Of a stretch of DNA of 64,000 bases, positions 42,841 to 52,728 are shown piece by piece. This stretch comes from Clostridium culturomicium (GTDB taxonomy: Bacteria; Bacillota; Clostridia; Clostridiales; Clostridiaceae). Under the pieces are notes generated by a model. It saw nothing but the letters and a program-made list of their open reading frames with translations, did no database searches and was not told the origin of the DNA. The stretch is from NCBI RefSeq assembly GCF_000821305.1, contig NZ_CCXK01000016.1, positions 299,033-363,032 on the forward strand, given 5' to 3'. A program made the translations under genes and the position numbers. How positions within the stretch are numbered: position 1 is the stretch's first letter; each line of letters opens with the position of its first letter.

Positions 42841-45345
42841 TTATATAAATAAATTTAATCCAGAATCATCTGCAGCTCCTAGATAAGAAGCCACCCCGCC
42901 AATTTCAACTCCATCAATAAATTCTTCTTTTTTAATTCCCATCAGGTCCATACTCATTGAACATGCAACAACCTTAACTCCCATTTTAATTGCATTTTCA
43001 ATTAAAACCTCTAAACTATCTACATTGTTGTCCTTCATTATCTTTTTAATCATCGCTGAACCCATTCCCATCATATTCATTTGTGAAAGTGGCAGTTTTC
43101 CTGGATGTCCTGGAAGCATAACGTCGAACATCTTTTCCATAGCTTTCTTTTCAACCTTTGGTTTATCTTTTTTCTTAAGAATATTTAATCCCCAGAATGT
43201 AAAGAACATCGTAACCTCTTTCCCCATGGATGCAGCACCTGTTGCAATTATAAAGGATGCTATTGCCTTATCTAAGTCTCCGCTGAAAACAACCATTGTA
43301 GCTCCTGTTTTATCTGCAACTACTGCATTAGAAGCTTCACAACAGCCTGCTTCTATTGCATTATTTTTTTTCCCCTTCTCAATAAATGCTTCAAACACCT
43401 TTTCTTCATTGGTTTCGCCCTTTAACAAAGTATTGCCTGTTTTCTCACACCAGCTTCGTATATCCTTACCAAATCCAGGATCACTAGCACTTATTTTTAA
43501 AACTTCCCCCTCTTGCATTTTATTAATTTCTTCATATACTTTTCTTATTGGACCTGGACATTGTAATCCACATGCATCTATTGTTATCTTTGCACTTACA
43601 TCCTTCATTTCAACCTCTCCCATGCTCATGACCGCAGATTCATGATCTCCTATTTCTTTATTACACTGTTGGCTTTCTATGCTCTGCTCTGCTCTTTTGA
43701 CAGATAAGTAAGTCTTAACTCCACCATCTATATTGAAGCACTCAAATCCATTAGCTTCTAATATTCTGCATGCTAAATATCCTCTTAAACCAACCTGACA
43801 AGTTACATATATCTTTTTATTTTTAGGAATTTCATTTATTCTCTTTCTTAGTTGGCCCAAAGGAATATTCACTGAATCCGTAATTTCCCCTGTAGCTAAT
43901 TCTATCTCATCTCTTACATCTAAAATTACTGAAGCTCCTTTATCTATTTCATCTACTTCATTCCACTGAATAGTTTTAACTAATCCCGCCATAATATTTT
44001 CCGCATAATATCCCATCATATTAACTGGATCCTTTGCTGAATTATATGGTGGAGCATAACATGGCTCAACATCCTGAAGTTCATCAGCCTTTAATCCAGC
44101 CTTTATTGCTGTTGCAATAATATCTATTCTCTTTTCAACCCCATCTATTCCTACTCCTTGTGCTCCATAGATAGTTCCTGTTTTAGGATTAAATAGAAAC
44201 TTATATGCAATTGGACTTGCATAAGGATAATAACCAGCATGAGAATTGGGATGAATATGAATTGCCTGATACTCTAACCCGAGCTTTTTCAAAGTCTTCT
44301 CGTTATTACCAGTTGTGGCAACGGTATAATCAAAAACTTTAGCTACAGATGAACCTAAAGTTCCTTTATACGCTGTTTTTCTTCCTGAAATATTATCTGC
44401 AACTATCCTTCCCTGTCTGTTTGCAGGCCATGCCAACGGAATCATGGTTTGCTGTTTATTGACAAAATCCTGAACTTCAGCAGCATCACCAAGGGCATAT
44501 ATACTTGGCTCTGAAGTTTTCATGAATTTATCAACAACAATAGCCCCTCTTTCGTTAAGCTTTAACCCTGCCTCTTTTGCTATTGCTGTCTCCGGTTTAA
44601 CTCCTATTGATAAGATAATCATATCTGTAACTACTTCTCTGCCGCTACTTAAAATCACCTTATGCCCCTTATTTTCAAAAGCTGCTACACCATCATTTAA
44701 AATTAATTCAACCTTTTTTTCTATCAAATGATCATGTATAACACTAACCATTTCTTCATCTAATGGCGCCATCACCTGGCTGCTTGCTTCGACTAAAGTT
44801 ACTTTTATCCCCCTTTTATGAAGATTTTCAGCCATTTCAAGACCAATAAAACCTCCACCTATTACAGTTGCATGCTTAATATCTTTAGTATCAACATAGC
44901 TTTTTATCTTATCTGTATCCGGTATATTTCTTAAGGTAAATAAATTTTCAGCATCCTCAATCCCTTTAATTGGTGGTTTTATTGGCTGTGCCCCTGGTGA
45001 TAAAACTAAAACATCATAGTCTTCCTCATATATCTCTTCAGTTAAGTGGTTTTTAACTACAACTTTTTTATTATCCCTATCTATTTTTATTACTTCACTA
45101 AAATTTCTAATATCCATGTTAAATTTTTTAGACATCTGCTCTACAGTTTGAACCAGTAAGTTTTCTCTTTCCTTTATTACACCCCCAATATAATATGGAA
45201 GTCCACAGTTTGCAAAAGCGATATACTCTCCTTTTTCAAACATTACTATTTCAGCATTTTCATTTAGTCTTCTTAGTCTTGCTGCTGTAGATGCTCCCCC
45301 TGCAACACCTCCAACAATAATAACTTTTTTATTACCGATATCCAT
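42841..45345 (-). CDS. CoA-disulfide/polysulfide reductase fused to rhodanese, TusA and DsrE domains
   Basis: The 834-residue protein joins four sulfur modules. Residues 1-450 are a flavin pyridine-nucleotide disulfide reductase of the CoADR type, with the single redox Cys47 in FANCGLPYY and FAD motif VGGVAGGAS. Residues about 465-550 are a rhodanese with Cys516 in TCQVGLRG. Residues about 585-655 are a TusA domain with Cys592 and Cys596 in CGLQCPGP. Residues about 670-834 are a DsrE-like domain with Cys795 in VACSMSMD. Together they could take persulfide sulfur, relay it and reduce it with NAD(P)H. All expected active cysteines are present. The start has AAAGGAGA. Confidence 0.9.
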   Translation of the reverse strand: MDIGNKKVIIVGGVAGGASTAARLRRLNENAEIVMFEKGEYIAFANCGLPYYIGGVIKERENLLVQTVEQMSKKFNMDIRNFSEVIKIDRDNKKVVVKNHLTEEIYEEDYDVLVLSPGAQPIKPPIKGIEDAENLFTLRNIPDTDKIKSYVDTKDIKHATVIGGGFIGLEMAENLHKRGIKVTLVEASSQVMAPLDEEMVSVIHDHLIEKKVELILNDGVAAFENKGHKVILSSGREVVTDMIILSIGVKPETAIAKEAGLKLNERGAIVVDKFMKTSEPSIYALGDAAEVQDFVNKQQTMIPLAWPANRQGRIVADNISGRKTAYKGTLGSSVAKVFDYTVATTGNNEKTLKKLGLEYQAIHIHPNSHAGYYPYASPIAYKFLFNPKTGTIYGAQGVGIDGVEKRIDIIATAIKAGLKADELQDVEPCYAPPYNSAKDPVNMMGYYAENIMAGLVKTIQWNEVDEIDKGASVILDVRDEIELATGEITDSVNIPLGQLRKRINEIPKNKKIYVTCQVGLRGYLACRILEANGFECFNIDGGVKTYLSVKRAEQSIESQQCNKEIGDHESAVMSMGEVEMKDVSAKITIDACGLQCPGPIRKVYEEINKMQEGEVLKISASDPGFGKDIRSWCEKTGNTLLKGETNEEKVFEAFIEKGKKNNAIEAGCCEASNAVVADKTGATMVVFSGDLDKAIASFIIATGAASMGKEVTMFFTFWGLNILKKKDKPKVEKKAMEKMFDVMLPGHPGKLPLSQMNMMGMGSAMIKKIMKDNNVDSLEVLIENAIKMGVKVVACSMSMDLMGIKKEEFIDGVEIGGVASYLGAADDSGLNLFI

Positions 45346-45426
45346 ATCCCTTTCTCCTTTTCAATATATATTAATATAATAATTTCATCCTTTTATATAA
45401 TTTTAACTTAACCTATTATTTTATTC

Positions 45427-45441
45427 TGTGATTTCATCACA
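45427..45441. promoter_or_regulatory. Palindrome TGTGATTTCATCACA, possible Crp/Fnr-type site
   Basis: Perfect 6-base arms with a 3-base spacer sit in the divergent gap between the CoADR fusion (-) and the nitroreductase (+). The TGTGA...TCACA halves resemble Crp-family operators, though the spacing is one base short of the E. coli CRP site. The Crp/Fnr protein encoded at 39296-40009 is a candidate binder. Confidence 0.4.
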
Positions 45442-45603
45442 TATAATTATCATTTGTTCACTTTTTCTTTATAGCTAATAATCTTATACAAACTTCTTTT
45501 TAATATCTTCAAAATAAAATTAATATTTCAATCTATTCCATTGTAAATTTCTATTCATTAATACTATAATTTTAATAGGACATATATGAAGGAGGTATAA
45601 AGT

Positions 45604-46131
45604 ATGAATGAGACATTAAAAACCCTTTACACAAGAAGAAGTATAAGGGAATTTACCAATAAACAAATTTCTGATGAGGATTTAGCTTTAATTCTACATG
45701 CTGCAGCTTATGCACCAAGCGGAAGAAATCAGCAAACATGGAACTTCACTGTCGTTCAAAATCCTAACCTATTAAAAGAACTTGCTGATGATATAAAATT
45801 AGAGCTAAATATGAAAAGAGATTTTCAATACAATTTTCATGGTGCTCCTACCTTAATAATAATTTCTTCTGACAGGAACAGTAAAACTGGGAATCTTGAT
45901 TGTGCAGCTGCCCTAGAAAACATTCTTATAGCTGCAACCTCATTGAATATTGGCTCTTGTTGGATTAATCAACTAAATAACGTTTGTGATACTCCCAAAA
46001 TAAGAACACTTTTAAATTCCTTTCAAATTCCTGAAGAACACATAGTATGGGGATGTGCAGCCCTTGGATATGGCACTAAGATCCCTAAAGCTCCACCCCG
46101 TAAAAAAGGCATAATTAAAATAATAAAATAA
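45604..46131 (+). CDS. Nitroreductase family protein
   Basis: The 175-residue FMN enzyme has the phosphate-binding RRSIREF at residues 12-18 and SGRNQQTWNF near 39-48. The C-terminal GCAALGYG motif is typical. These enzymes use NAD(P)H to reduce nitro compounds, quinones or flavins. The small size suggests a minimal dimeric type; the natural substrate is unknown. The start follows GAAGGAGG, 7 bases upstream. It is a single gene. Confidence 0.88.
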   Translation: MNETLKTLYTRRSIREFTNKQISDEDLALILHAAAYAPSGRNQQTWNFTVVQNPNLLKELADDIKLELNMKRDFQYNFHGAPTLIIISSDRNSKTGNLDCAAALENILIAATSLNIGSCWINQLNNVCDTPKIRTLLNSFQIPEEHIVWGCAALGYGTKIPKAPPRKKGIIKIIK

Positions 46132-46135
46132 AAAA

Positions 46136-46179
46136 AAAACAAATCACATGGCAATTAAAGCTCACATGTGATTTGTTTT
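46136..46179. terminator. Bidirectional terminator
   Basis: A 15-bp perfect stem (46136-46150 with 46165-46179) with A and T runs on both sides lies between the nitroreductase and DinG-like genes. Confidence 0.8.
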
Positions 46180-46190
46180 CATTATTAATA

Positions 46191-48203
46191 CTATTTTATC
46201 TTACCCCAAAATCCTTCAATCTTTTCTATATCATTGGTTTTTCTTTTTATTGGAAGAGAATTAAATACTACTTCCTTATATCTTCTTTTAACTCCATCAC
46301 TTACTCTTGGGTCTAAAATTGCTACAATACCTTTATCATCCTGCTTTCTAATAAGCCTTCCTACTCCCTGTCTAAGTTTGACTATCATTAAAGGAACACT
46401 TACTTCCATGAGGAAATCCTCACAATTATTTCTCTTATACTCTATTATAGGATCAGGTACTGGAAATGGAAGCTTGAAAATTATAACATTTGATAAGGCC
46501 TTCCCTGGTACATCAATCCCTTCCCAAAAGGTTCCCGTTGCTAAAAGAATAGATTTTTCATTTTCTTTAAACTGATGTAATAATTCATCTTGTGATGAAG
46601 ATGCTCTTTGCCTTAAAAGTACATAGCCTAAGTTACGCTCTTTAAGAATTTCGTAAACAGACTTCAAATCACTTTTAGCAGTAAATAATATTAATGCTCT
46701 TCCTTCAGTAATTTTAATAAGCTTCTCAATTTCATCGGCTCCAGCTTTTATAAACAATTCACGTTCTTTAACTGGATGAGGCATATTTTCAGCATAATAT
46801 ATCATTGCATTTTTATTATATGGAAAGGGCGATTCCTTTGGTGATGATAAAAAACCATCCTTTACCGGGAATCCAGTGCTCCGTATAAAATACTCATAAA
46901 TCTCTTCTTCACTTCCTTCATGTTTATCTGCAATAGTTGCGGAAGTTAGAATTGTTGTTTTCAGTTTATCGAAATATAAAGACTTAATTTCACTATCCAT
47001 ATTTTTAGGACATGCAAATATTCTAATATGCCTCTCCTTCTCTAACCAGAATAAATAATTGCTCTTAGGAGTATTCATTTCTTTAAGAAACACCTTTAAA
47101 TTATCTATTTCATCCATGATATCATCTGGTATAAAGTTATCTCCATTTCCTTTCAATCTATTATATATATACTTTACAACCCCTTCAGCCTTTCCTATTG
47201 GTCCTCTGATATCATAAAGATTCACAAAGAATTTTTCCATATCCTCTGTATTGTCACTCTTCTGAAGCTGATAATCGATTTGGATATTTAGTTCCTTAAA
47301 TACTTGATTTAAAAGCCCCATTAACTCTTTAATTTTTTCATAAATATGCTCTCTTAAGGAAGGTTCCTTTATACCATTTTTAGCTTCCATCACAATACTT
47401 CGTATACTTTCTTTAGTAAAGCTTTCAATAAGTGAAGTTCTAACCTTTTCTTCTAAATTATGAGCCTCATCAATAACAATCAGATCAGCTTCTGGATTTA
47501 ATAATCCTCTTTGTCCTCTTCTAAGCTTTTGAAGATGTACTGTTAATAAGTCCTGATTGCATAGTATTACCCCCTCTGTAGTAAGCATATCCTTCCTCAG
47601 CTCCATAAATCTACAGCTTTTAAAATGCTTACACCTATTATGATCAGTCATTTCAACATTAACACTGCTCCATAACTCTTCACTTATATCCATTGAAATA
47701 TATCTTCTATCAACTTTCCCACCATAAATATATCTATATAGCGTTTCAGCGTCTTCATCTAACCCCTTTTGAACTTTAGGTTTTAAAACTTCATCTGCTC
47801 TCCTTTTACAAGCAAAATGTGTCATTCCTTTTGCCAAAACTACTTCAGGTCTGTAGTTTATATAGGATGAAACCCTTTTTATATCTTCTATCAACTGTTC
47901 TTGTAATGCTATAGTTGATGTAGCGATAATAACAGGTTTATGAAAAATCTTATTATAATATAATAAGGGAACTATATATGCATAGGATTTTCCAATACCA
48001 ACACCTGCTTCAATAACTGTATGTTGCCTCTCTGATATTGCATTGCAAATATCTAAGGCCATATCCTCCTGCCCTTCTCGCTGTTCAAACCCAAGCCTTG
48101 GAAGCTTCTCCATAAAAAACTTCCATACCAAAGCTTCAACTTCTTGTTCTTTTGTCAACTCTTTAGGTTTTATACTTTTATTTTCATTAGTAAACCAAAA
48201 CAT
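46191..48203 (-). CDS. DinG/XPD-type ATP-dependent helicase
   Basis: The 670-residue superfamily 2 helicase has Walker A AGVGIGKS (66-73), the DEAH box at 245-248 and four cysteines (132, 191, 197, 215) placed as in XPD/DinG iron-sulfur helicases. Late motifs include TGTFWEGIDVPG and the motif VI RQGVGRLIR. It probably unwinds damaged or structured DNA (R-loops or overhangs) in repair. There is no exonuclease domain of the Staphylococcus/Bacillus DinG type. The start has AAGGAG upstream. Confidence 0.9.
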   Translation of the reverse strand: MFWFTNENKSIKPKELTKEQEVEALVWKFFMEKLPRLGFEQREGQEDMALDICNAISERQHTVIEAGVGIGKSYAYIVPLLYYNKIFHKPVIIATSTIALQEQLIEDIKRVSSYINYRPEVVLAKGMTHFACKRRADEVLKPKVQKGLDEDAETLYRYIYGGKVDRRYISMDISEELWSSVNVEMTDHNRCKHFKSCRFMELRKDMLTTEGVILCNQDLLTVHLQKLRRGQRGLLNPEADLIVIDEAHNLEEKVRTSLIESFTKESIRSIVMEAKNGIKEPSLREHIYEKIKELMGLLNQVFKELNIQIDYQLQKSDNTEDMEKFFVNLYDIRGPIGKAEGVVKYIYNRLKGNGDNFIPDDIMDEIDNLKVFLKEMNTPKSNYLFWLEKERHIRIFACPKNMDSEIKSLYFDKLKTTILTSATIADKHEGSEEEIYEYFIRSTGFPVKDGFLSSPKESPFPYNKNAMIYYAENMPHPVKERELFIKAGADEIEKLIKITEGRALILFTAKSDLKSVYEILKERNLGYVLLRQRASSSQDELLHQFKENEKSILLATGTFWEGIDVPGKALSNVIIFKLPFPVPDPIIEYKRNNCEDFLMEVSVPLMIVKLRQGVGRLIRKQDDKGIVAILDPRVSDGVKRRYKEVVFNSLPIKRKTNDIEKIEGFWGKIK

Positions 48204-48244
48204 CGTTTCTCCTTATTTATAAATTTATATACTCATATTACTCT

Positions 48245-50095
48245 TTATATTTTAACATGCTTCATTATAGACGTAATTCCATCTAAAAATCTAGTTACAT
48301 AATTTACATCATCACTTTCATGGAGTGAAGTTTTAGTCCTTTGAACCATCCCAACATTATCCGATATAATATTGTCTACACCCATTTTAATAGCATTTTC
48401 AGCCTTCTTTTTATCATTTATGGTCCATACATGAACTTCCTTATCGAGAGCATGCATAGTATAAATAAGTTCTTCTTTTGCCATTTCATATCCAACTGAA
48501 ATAAAATCTACATTCATTTTAGAGAAATCACCAATGCCAAAAGTTACAATTAGCCCAACATCTATAAGTGGATTAATTTCCTTTACAGTTTGTAAACTCT
48601 CATAGCTTTGTGATGAAATTATAACTCGATCCTCAAGCTCATACTCTGTTATCATATTAGCTACCAGTTCAGCTAATTTATCATTTTTTTTCCTCGGCTT
48701 TAACTCTATATTTAGTTTAACATTGTTCATTGATAATTGAAGCACCGCCTCCAAGGTTGGAATAGTTTCCCCCTTATACTTATCACTAAACTTTGAACCT
48801 ATATCAATTTGCTGTACCTGCTCAAGGGTAAGCTTTTTAATAGATTTGCTAGAGCCAGTAAATCGCCTTAATGTATTATCATGAAATAACACAACTTCAT
48901 CATCTAGTGTTGTCATTACATCTACCTCAACATAATCAGAACCTTCAATAATTGCTTCTACAACAGCTGAAATACTATTTTCAGGTGCCTTTAATGAGCT
49001 CCCCCTATGTGCTGTAATTTGAACCTCTTTATCCACAACCTTATTAAAAACAATAGATAACCCTCTACTGCCTGTAATAAATACAAACACTACTAAGATT
49101 AATACCATACACCTTTCCCTATTTTTCTTTACTAAACTAAAAGATTTCTTTCCTTCAATGTAATCTTGTGCAGTAAATACACGTTCCTTTACATGATAAA
49201 ATTTATATTTATAATACACTTCCACTATAAATGAAAAAAATATTGGCAATGATATAATTGAAATAATAACATATCCAATAAAAAATATAATTAAACTTGA
49301 ATTACTAATAATCTCTTGAATCATTAAGCTTCCTTCAGATAATGCTATAAAAAATAAACCAGTTCCAACGCAGCCTCCTAATAAAAATATCCTTAATCCA
49401 TAATTCACAATTACCCAACAAATAATATAAATAAAAAATTTAATATTATTCCTCTTATATAATGCATAACTATGCTTAAATGCTACTTTTACGGAAACAT
49501 CTTCTATAACTAATGATGGTATCACTAATATCCATCTTACAAGAATTATAACAAAAAGTATAACTCCTATTACTAACATAAACTGCCATCCTGAATGTTT
49601 CGAAAGCTGATATTTCACATAGTCTGGAATAGATAAACTCTTTATTAGTGCGTTATACAATCCAACACCTGCAAGGGGACCTATTATTGTAGAAATCACA
49701 ATAATTCCAACTGAGTATAAACTGGGAAGCTTCTTAAATAGTCTTATTGAACTTATTAAACCTTCAATTATGCTTGCTCTTTTTTTATCGTGTGACCTTT
49801 TGGATATATACGTAAGCACACTAATTTCTATAAATACTGCTATAAAAGCAATACTCATCATTATTGCCATATATAGTGCTCCTTGATAACTCAAACCAAA
49901 CTTTATAATTTGTTTATTAGTTATATTGTCTACTCCAATTTCACTTAAAAATCTATTTAAAATATAATAATTAATTGGTACAAAAATAAACCAAATAACT
50001 AGTTTATATAGCATTTCAAAAATCAAAGATGTTTTTATATTAAATAGAAAATTATCAACAGTTTTTTTTGCCATGTTTCCTTCACAATTATTCAT
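48245..50095 (-). CDS. Glycerophosphodiester phosphodiesterase with membrane domain
   Basis: The protein of about 616 residues has an N-terminal half with 6-8 membrane segments (GPDPase_memb type, about 20-340) and a C-terminal GDPD barrel (about 365-600). The barrel has TAHRGSS...PENS, EVDVMTT and LFHDNTL carrying the catalytic His, Glu and Asp residues. It hydrolyses glycerophosphodiesters or lipoteichoic-acid-type polymers at the outer surface. The start is uncertain: ATGs at 50104, 50095 and 50074 are in frame, and 50095 or 50074 has the better leader. Confidence 0.85.
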   Translation of the reverse strand: MNNCEGNMAKKTVDNFLFNIKTSLIFEMLYKLVIWFIFVPINYYILNRFLSEIGVDNITNKQIIKFGLSYQGALYMAIMMSIAFIAVFIEISVLTYISKRSHDKKRASIIEGLISSIRLFKKLPSLYSVGIIVISTIIGPLAGVGLYNALIKSLSIPDYVKYQLSKHSGWQFMLVIGVILFVIILVRWILVIPSLVIEDVSVKVAFKHSYALYKRNNIKFFIYIICWVIVNYGLRIFLLGGCVGTGLFFIALSEGSLMIQEIISNSSLIIFFIGYVIISIISLPIFFSFIVEVYYKYKFYHVKERVFTAQDYIEGKKSFSLVKKNRERCMVLILVVFVFITGSRGLSIVFNKVVDKEVQITAHRGSSLKAPENSISAVVEAIIEGSDYVEVDVMTTLDDEVVLFHDNTLRRFTGSSKSIKKLTLEQVQQIDIGSKFSDKYKGETIPTLEAVLQLSMNNVKLNIELKPRKKNDKLAELVANMITEYELEDRVIISSQSYESLQTVKEINPLIDVGLIVTFGIGDFSKMNVDFISVGYEMAKEELIYTMHALDKEVHVWTINDKKKAENAIKMGVDNIISDNVGMVQRTKTSLHESDDVNYVTRFLDGITSIMKHVKI

Positions 50096-50141
50096 ACACC
50101 ACACCCCATAATATCAAGCTAAAAGACACAATGGAATTTAT

Positions 50142-50597
50142 CTATTTCTTTTCCCATTGTTCTAAGATATAACTATATCCCTCTTCTATTAGTTTATTCT
50201 TTGGTATGAATTTTAATGATGCTGAATTTATACAATATCTAAGACCACCATGACTTTCAGGACCATCACAAAACACATGTCCTAAATGAGCATCGCCTAT
50301 ATTACTTCTAACTTCTGTTCTAACCATTCCATAACTTTTATCAACTTTTTCCCTTATTAAGCTTCTATCTATTGGCTTTGTAAAAGCTGGCCATCCACAT
50401 CCTGAATTAAATTTATCCTTTGAAGAAAATAGTGGCTCACCAGTGGTTATATCAACATAAATACCTTCTTCAAAATGTTCATCATACTCATTTGTATAAG
50501 GTCTTTCTGTACCATTTTCTTGAGTAACTCTATACTGCTCCTCTGTAAGAATTTCCTTTAGCTCTTCCTTTGACTTCTTTTCATATTTATGTTTCAT
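50142..50597 (-). CDS. msrB: Peptide methionine-(R)-S-oxide reductase
   Basis: The 151-residue enzyme repairs oxidised methionine in proteins. The catalytic cysteine is Cys122 in RYCINSASL, with SGCGWPAF (65-72) and HLGHVF also conserved. The two CxxC zinc pairs of some MsrB proteins are absent, which is a known subtype. It stands alone here, with no msrA. It may use reducing power from the nearby thiol-redox proteins. The start has AGGAGG nearby. Confidence 0.93.
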   Translation of the reverse strand: MKHKYEKKSKEELKEILTEEQYRVTQENGTERPYTNEYDEHFEEGIYVDITTGEPLFSSKDKFNSGCGWPAFTKPIDRSLIREKVDKSYGMVRTEVRSNIGDAHLGHVFCDGPESHGGLRYCINSASLKFIPKNKLIEEGYSYILEQWEKK

Positions 50598-50761
50598 CTT
50601 TAATCCTCCTATTTTTAATATTCTATAACCATCAAATATGGATGTTTTTCACAATAAAATTTATATTATCTATATAATTATTACCTCTTATTTTACTTTA
50701 ATATATACCTTTTATACCTTTTGTTCAAATTAATTAACAACCACTTAATAAAATCACTAAA

Positions 50762-50810
50762 AAAGAACCACACATCCACCGTAATCCTCACGACTAATGT
50801 ATGATTCTTT
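50762..50810 (-). terminator. Terminator of pepF
   Basis: On the minus-strand RNA, a 14-bp stem with three G-U pairs (50762-50775 with 50797-50810) has a 21-base loop and is followed by UUUU. Confidence 0.65.
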
Positions 50811-50816
50811 AAATTT

Positions 50817-52616
50817 CTATTTATTTATTTCTCTTTCAAGCATTTCTAAAAGTTCATCAAACCTATCAATTGTATCCTCAAGTGGCTTTGGAGTAGTCAT
50901 ATCTACACCTGCAGCTTTAAGAATCTCAATTGGATAATCACTACATCCTGCCTTTAAGAAGCCCTTGTATTTTTCTACTGCTTCCTCACCACCAGTTAAA
51001 ATTTTGTTATAGAAAGAGTTTGCTGCTGCAAATCCAGTTACATATTGATAAACATAGAAATCTCTATAGAAGTGTGGAATTCTTGCCCACTCAATATCAA
51101 TTTCACTATCTACAACCATTGCCTTTCCAAAATATTTTACATTTAACTCATGATAGATAGAATTTAAATCATCACTTGACAGAGCTTCTCCAGCTTCCAT
51201 CTTTTCATGAACAATTAACTCAAACTCTGCAAACATAGTTTGTCTGAAGACTGTAGTCCTGATTCCTTCTAATTGTTGATTTATTAAATATAATCTCTTT
51301 AATTTTTCATCTTCATTTTTTATTAAGTAATCCATTAGAAGACACTCATTAGTGGTTGAAGCAACCTCAGCACAGAATAAAACATAATCTGCATAGGTAT
51401 AGGATTGATTTTTTCTTGAATAATATGAATGAATGCTATGACCCATCTCATGAATCAAAGTAGATACATCCCCAACCTGATTATTATAATTTAATAGGAT
51501 ATAAGGCATTGAAGTATAGCTTCCACTTGAGTATGCTCCACCTCTCTTACCTTTATTAGGATAAACATCTATCCAACCATCTTTAACCCCTTCAGAGAAT
51601 ATACTAATATACTCTTCCCCCATAGGTTTTAATGCCGCCTCGCAAAGCTTAACTCCTTCTTCAAATTGAATATTAAACTTAGGAGTATCAATAATTGGCA
51701 CATATAAATCATACATATGTATTTCATTTACTCCAAGAAGTTTTTTCTTTAAATCAACATATTTATGAAGTGAACCAATTCTATTATTTATAGTATTTAC
51801 TACATTCTTATACACTTCAACTGGAATCTTATTTGGCTTTAAAGATGCTTCTAAACAAGATTCATATTTTCTTATCTTAGATTCAAATATGTTATTTTTT
51901 ACTGATGCAGTGTAAGATGTTGAAATTGTATTTTCAAATTTTTTATAGGTTCCAAATAAGGCTTTAAAAGCCTCTTTCCTCACTCTTCTATCTTTACTTG
52001 TAATAAATGTACTATAGTTTGAATCAGTTAATTCAACCTCTACACCATCTTCATTTTTAATTTTAGGGAAGGTCATATCTGCATTAGTAAACATTGTGTA
52101 TATGTTACTTGGAGCACTTAAACAATCACTAACCTGAGCTAAAATATTTTCTTCAGCTTCACTTAAAACATGAGGTTTACTTTCAAATATATTTTTTATA
52201 TATTTTTCATAGTGCTTTAAACCTTCTGTTAAGTTAATCGATTCTTGTACTTCCGATTCTTCTAAGGATAAAAGCTCTGGTAAAAAGAAGGATGAAGTCC
52301 CACTAAACTCAGCTCCAAAAGTAGCTATTTTATCCATCATAACTTGATATTTTGAATTTGACTTATCTTCATCACTCTTTAAATGAGCATATACCATTAA
52401 ATTCTCATATAACCCAAGAAGCTCTTCATAAGTTACAAGATAATTTAAAAGCTCACTTCCAATGTGCAATTTCCCTTTAAACTTAAGCAGTCCAGAAACA
52501 TGTTCCTTAATTGCTTTAAAATCTTCTTCCCAGATTTCATCTGATGAATACATCTTATCAACTTTCCACTTATACTTTTCATCAATCTCATCACGAGTTT
52601 TAATTTTATCCATCAT
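50817..52616 (-). CDS. pepF: Oligoendopeptidase F (M3 family)
   Basis: The 599-residue cytoplasmic zinc metallopeptidase cleaves short peptides. The active-site motif HEMGHSIHSYY lies in the C-terminal half, with the third ligand Glu in the FCAEVASTTNE helix downstream. The N-terminal helical part and ending (PIEILKAAGVDMTTPKPL) match PepF. Length is typical. The start at 52616 has GGAGG 6 bases upstream of the first of two ATGs. It is a single gene with a terminator. Confidence 0.95.
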   Translation of the reverse strand: MMDKIKTRDEIDEKYKWKVDKMYSSDEIWEEDFKAIKEHVSGLLKFKGKLHIGSELLNYLVTYEELLGLYENLMVYAHLKSDEDKSNSKYQVMMDKIATFGAEFSGTSSFFLPELLSLEESEVQESINLTEGLKHYEKYIKNIFESKPHVLSEAEENILAQVSDCLSAPSNIYTMFTNADMTFPKIKNEDGVEVELTDSNYSTFITSKDRRVRKEAFKALFGTYKKFENTISTSYTASVKNNIFESKIRKYESCLEASLKPNKIPVEVYKNVVNTINNRIGSLHKYVDLKKKLLGVNEIHMYDLYVPIIDTPKFNIQFEEGVKLCEAALKPMGEEYISIFSEGVKDGWIDVYPNKGKRGGAYSSGSYTSMPYILLNYNNQVGDVSTLIHEMGHSIHSYYSRKNQSYTYADYVLFCAEVASTTNECLLMDYLIKNEDEKLKRLYLINQQLEGIRTTVFRQTMFAEFELIVHEKMEAGEALSSDDLNSIYHELNVKYFGKAMVVDSEIDIEWARIPHFYRDFYVYQYVTGFAAANSFYNKILTGGEEAVEKYKGFLKAGCSDYPIEILKAAGVDMTTPKPLEDTIDRFDELLEMLEREINK

Positions 52617-52728
52617 AACATACCTCCATTTTTAAATGTAAAATTTAGAATACTAACTAAAATTACTTTGGAATTTCTTTCTTATACACACTAAACTCTT
52701 TGCCAAACTTCCCACTACTCCACTTTAC

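Noticed and set aside
52630..52660. Second copy of the MITE-like element near pepF (AAATGTAAAATTTAGAATAC)
   Set aside because: Only one end-like stretch is present, with no matching inverted repeat or hairpins. It could be a remnant, but the support is too weak.
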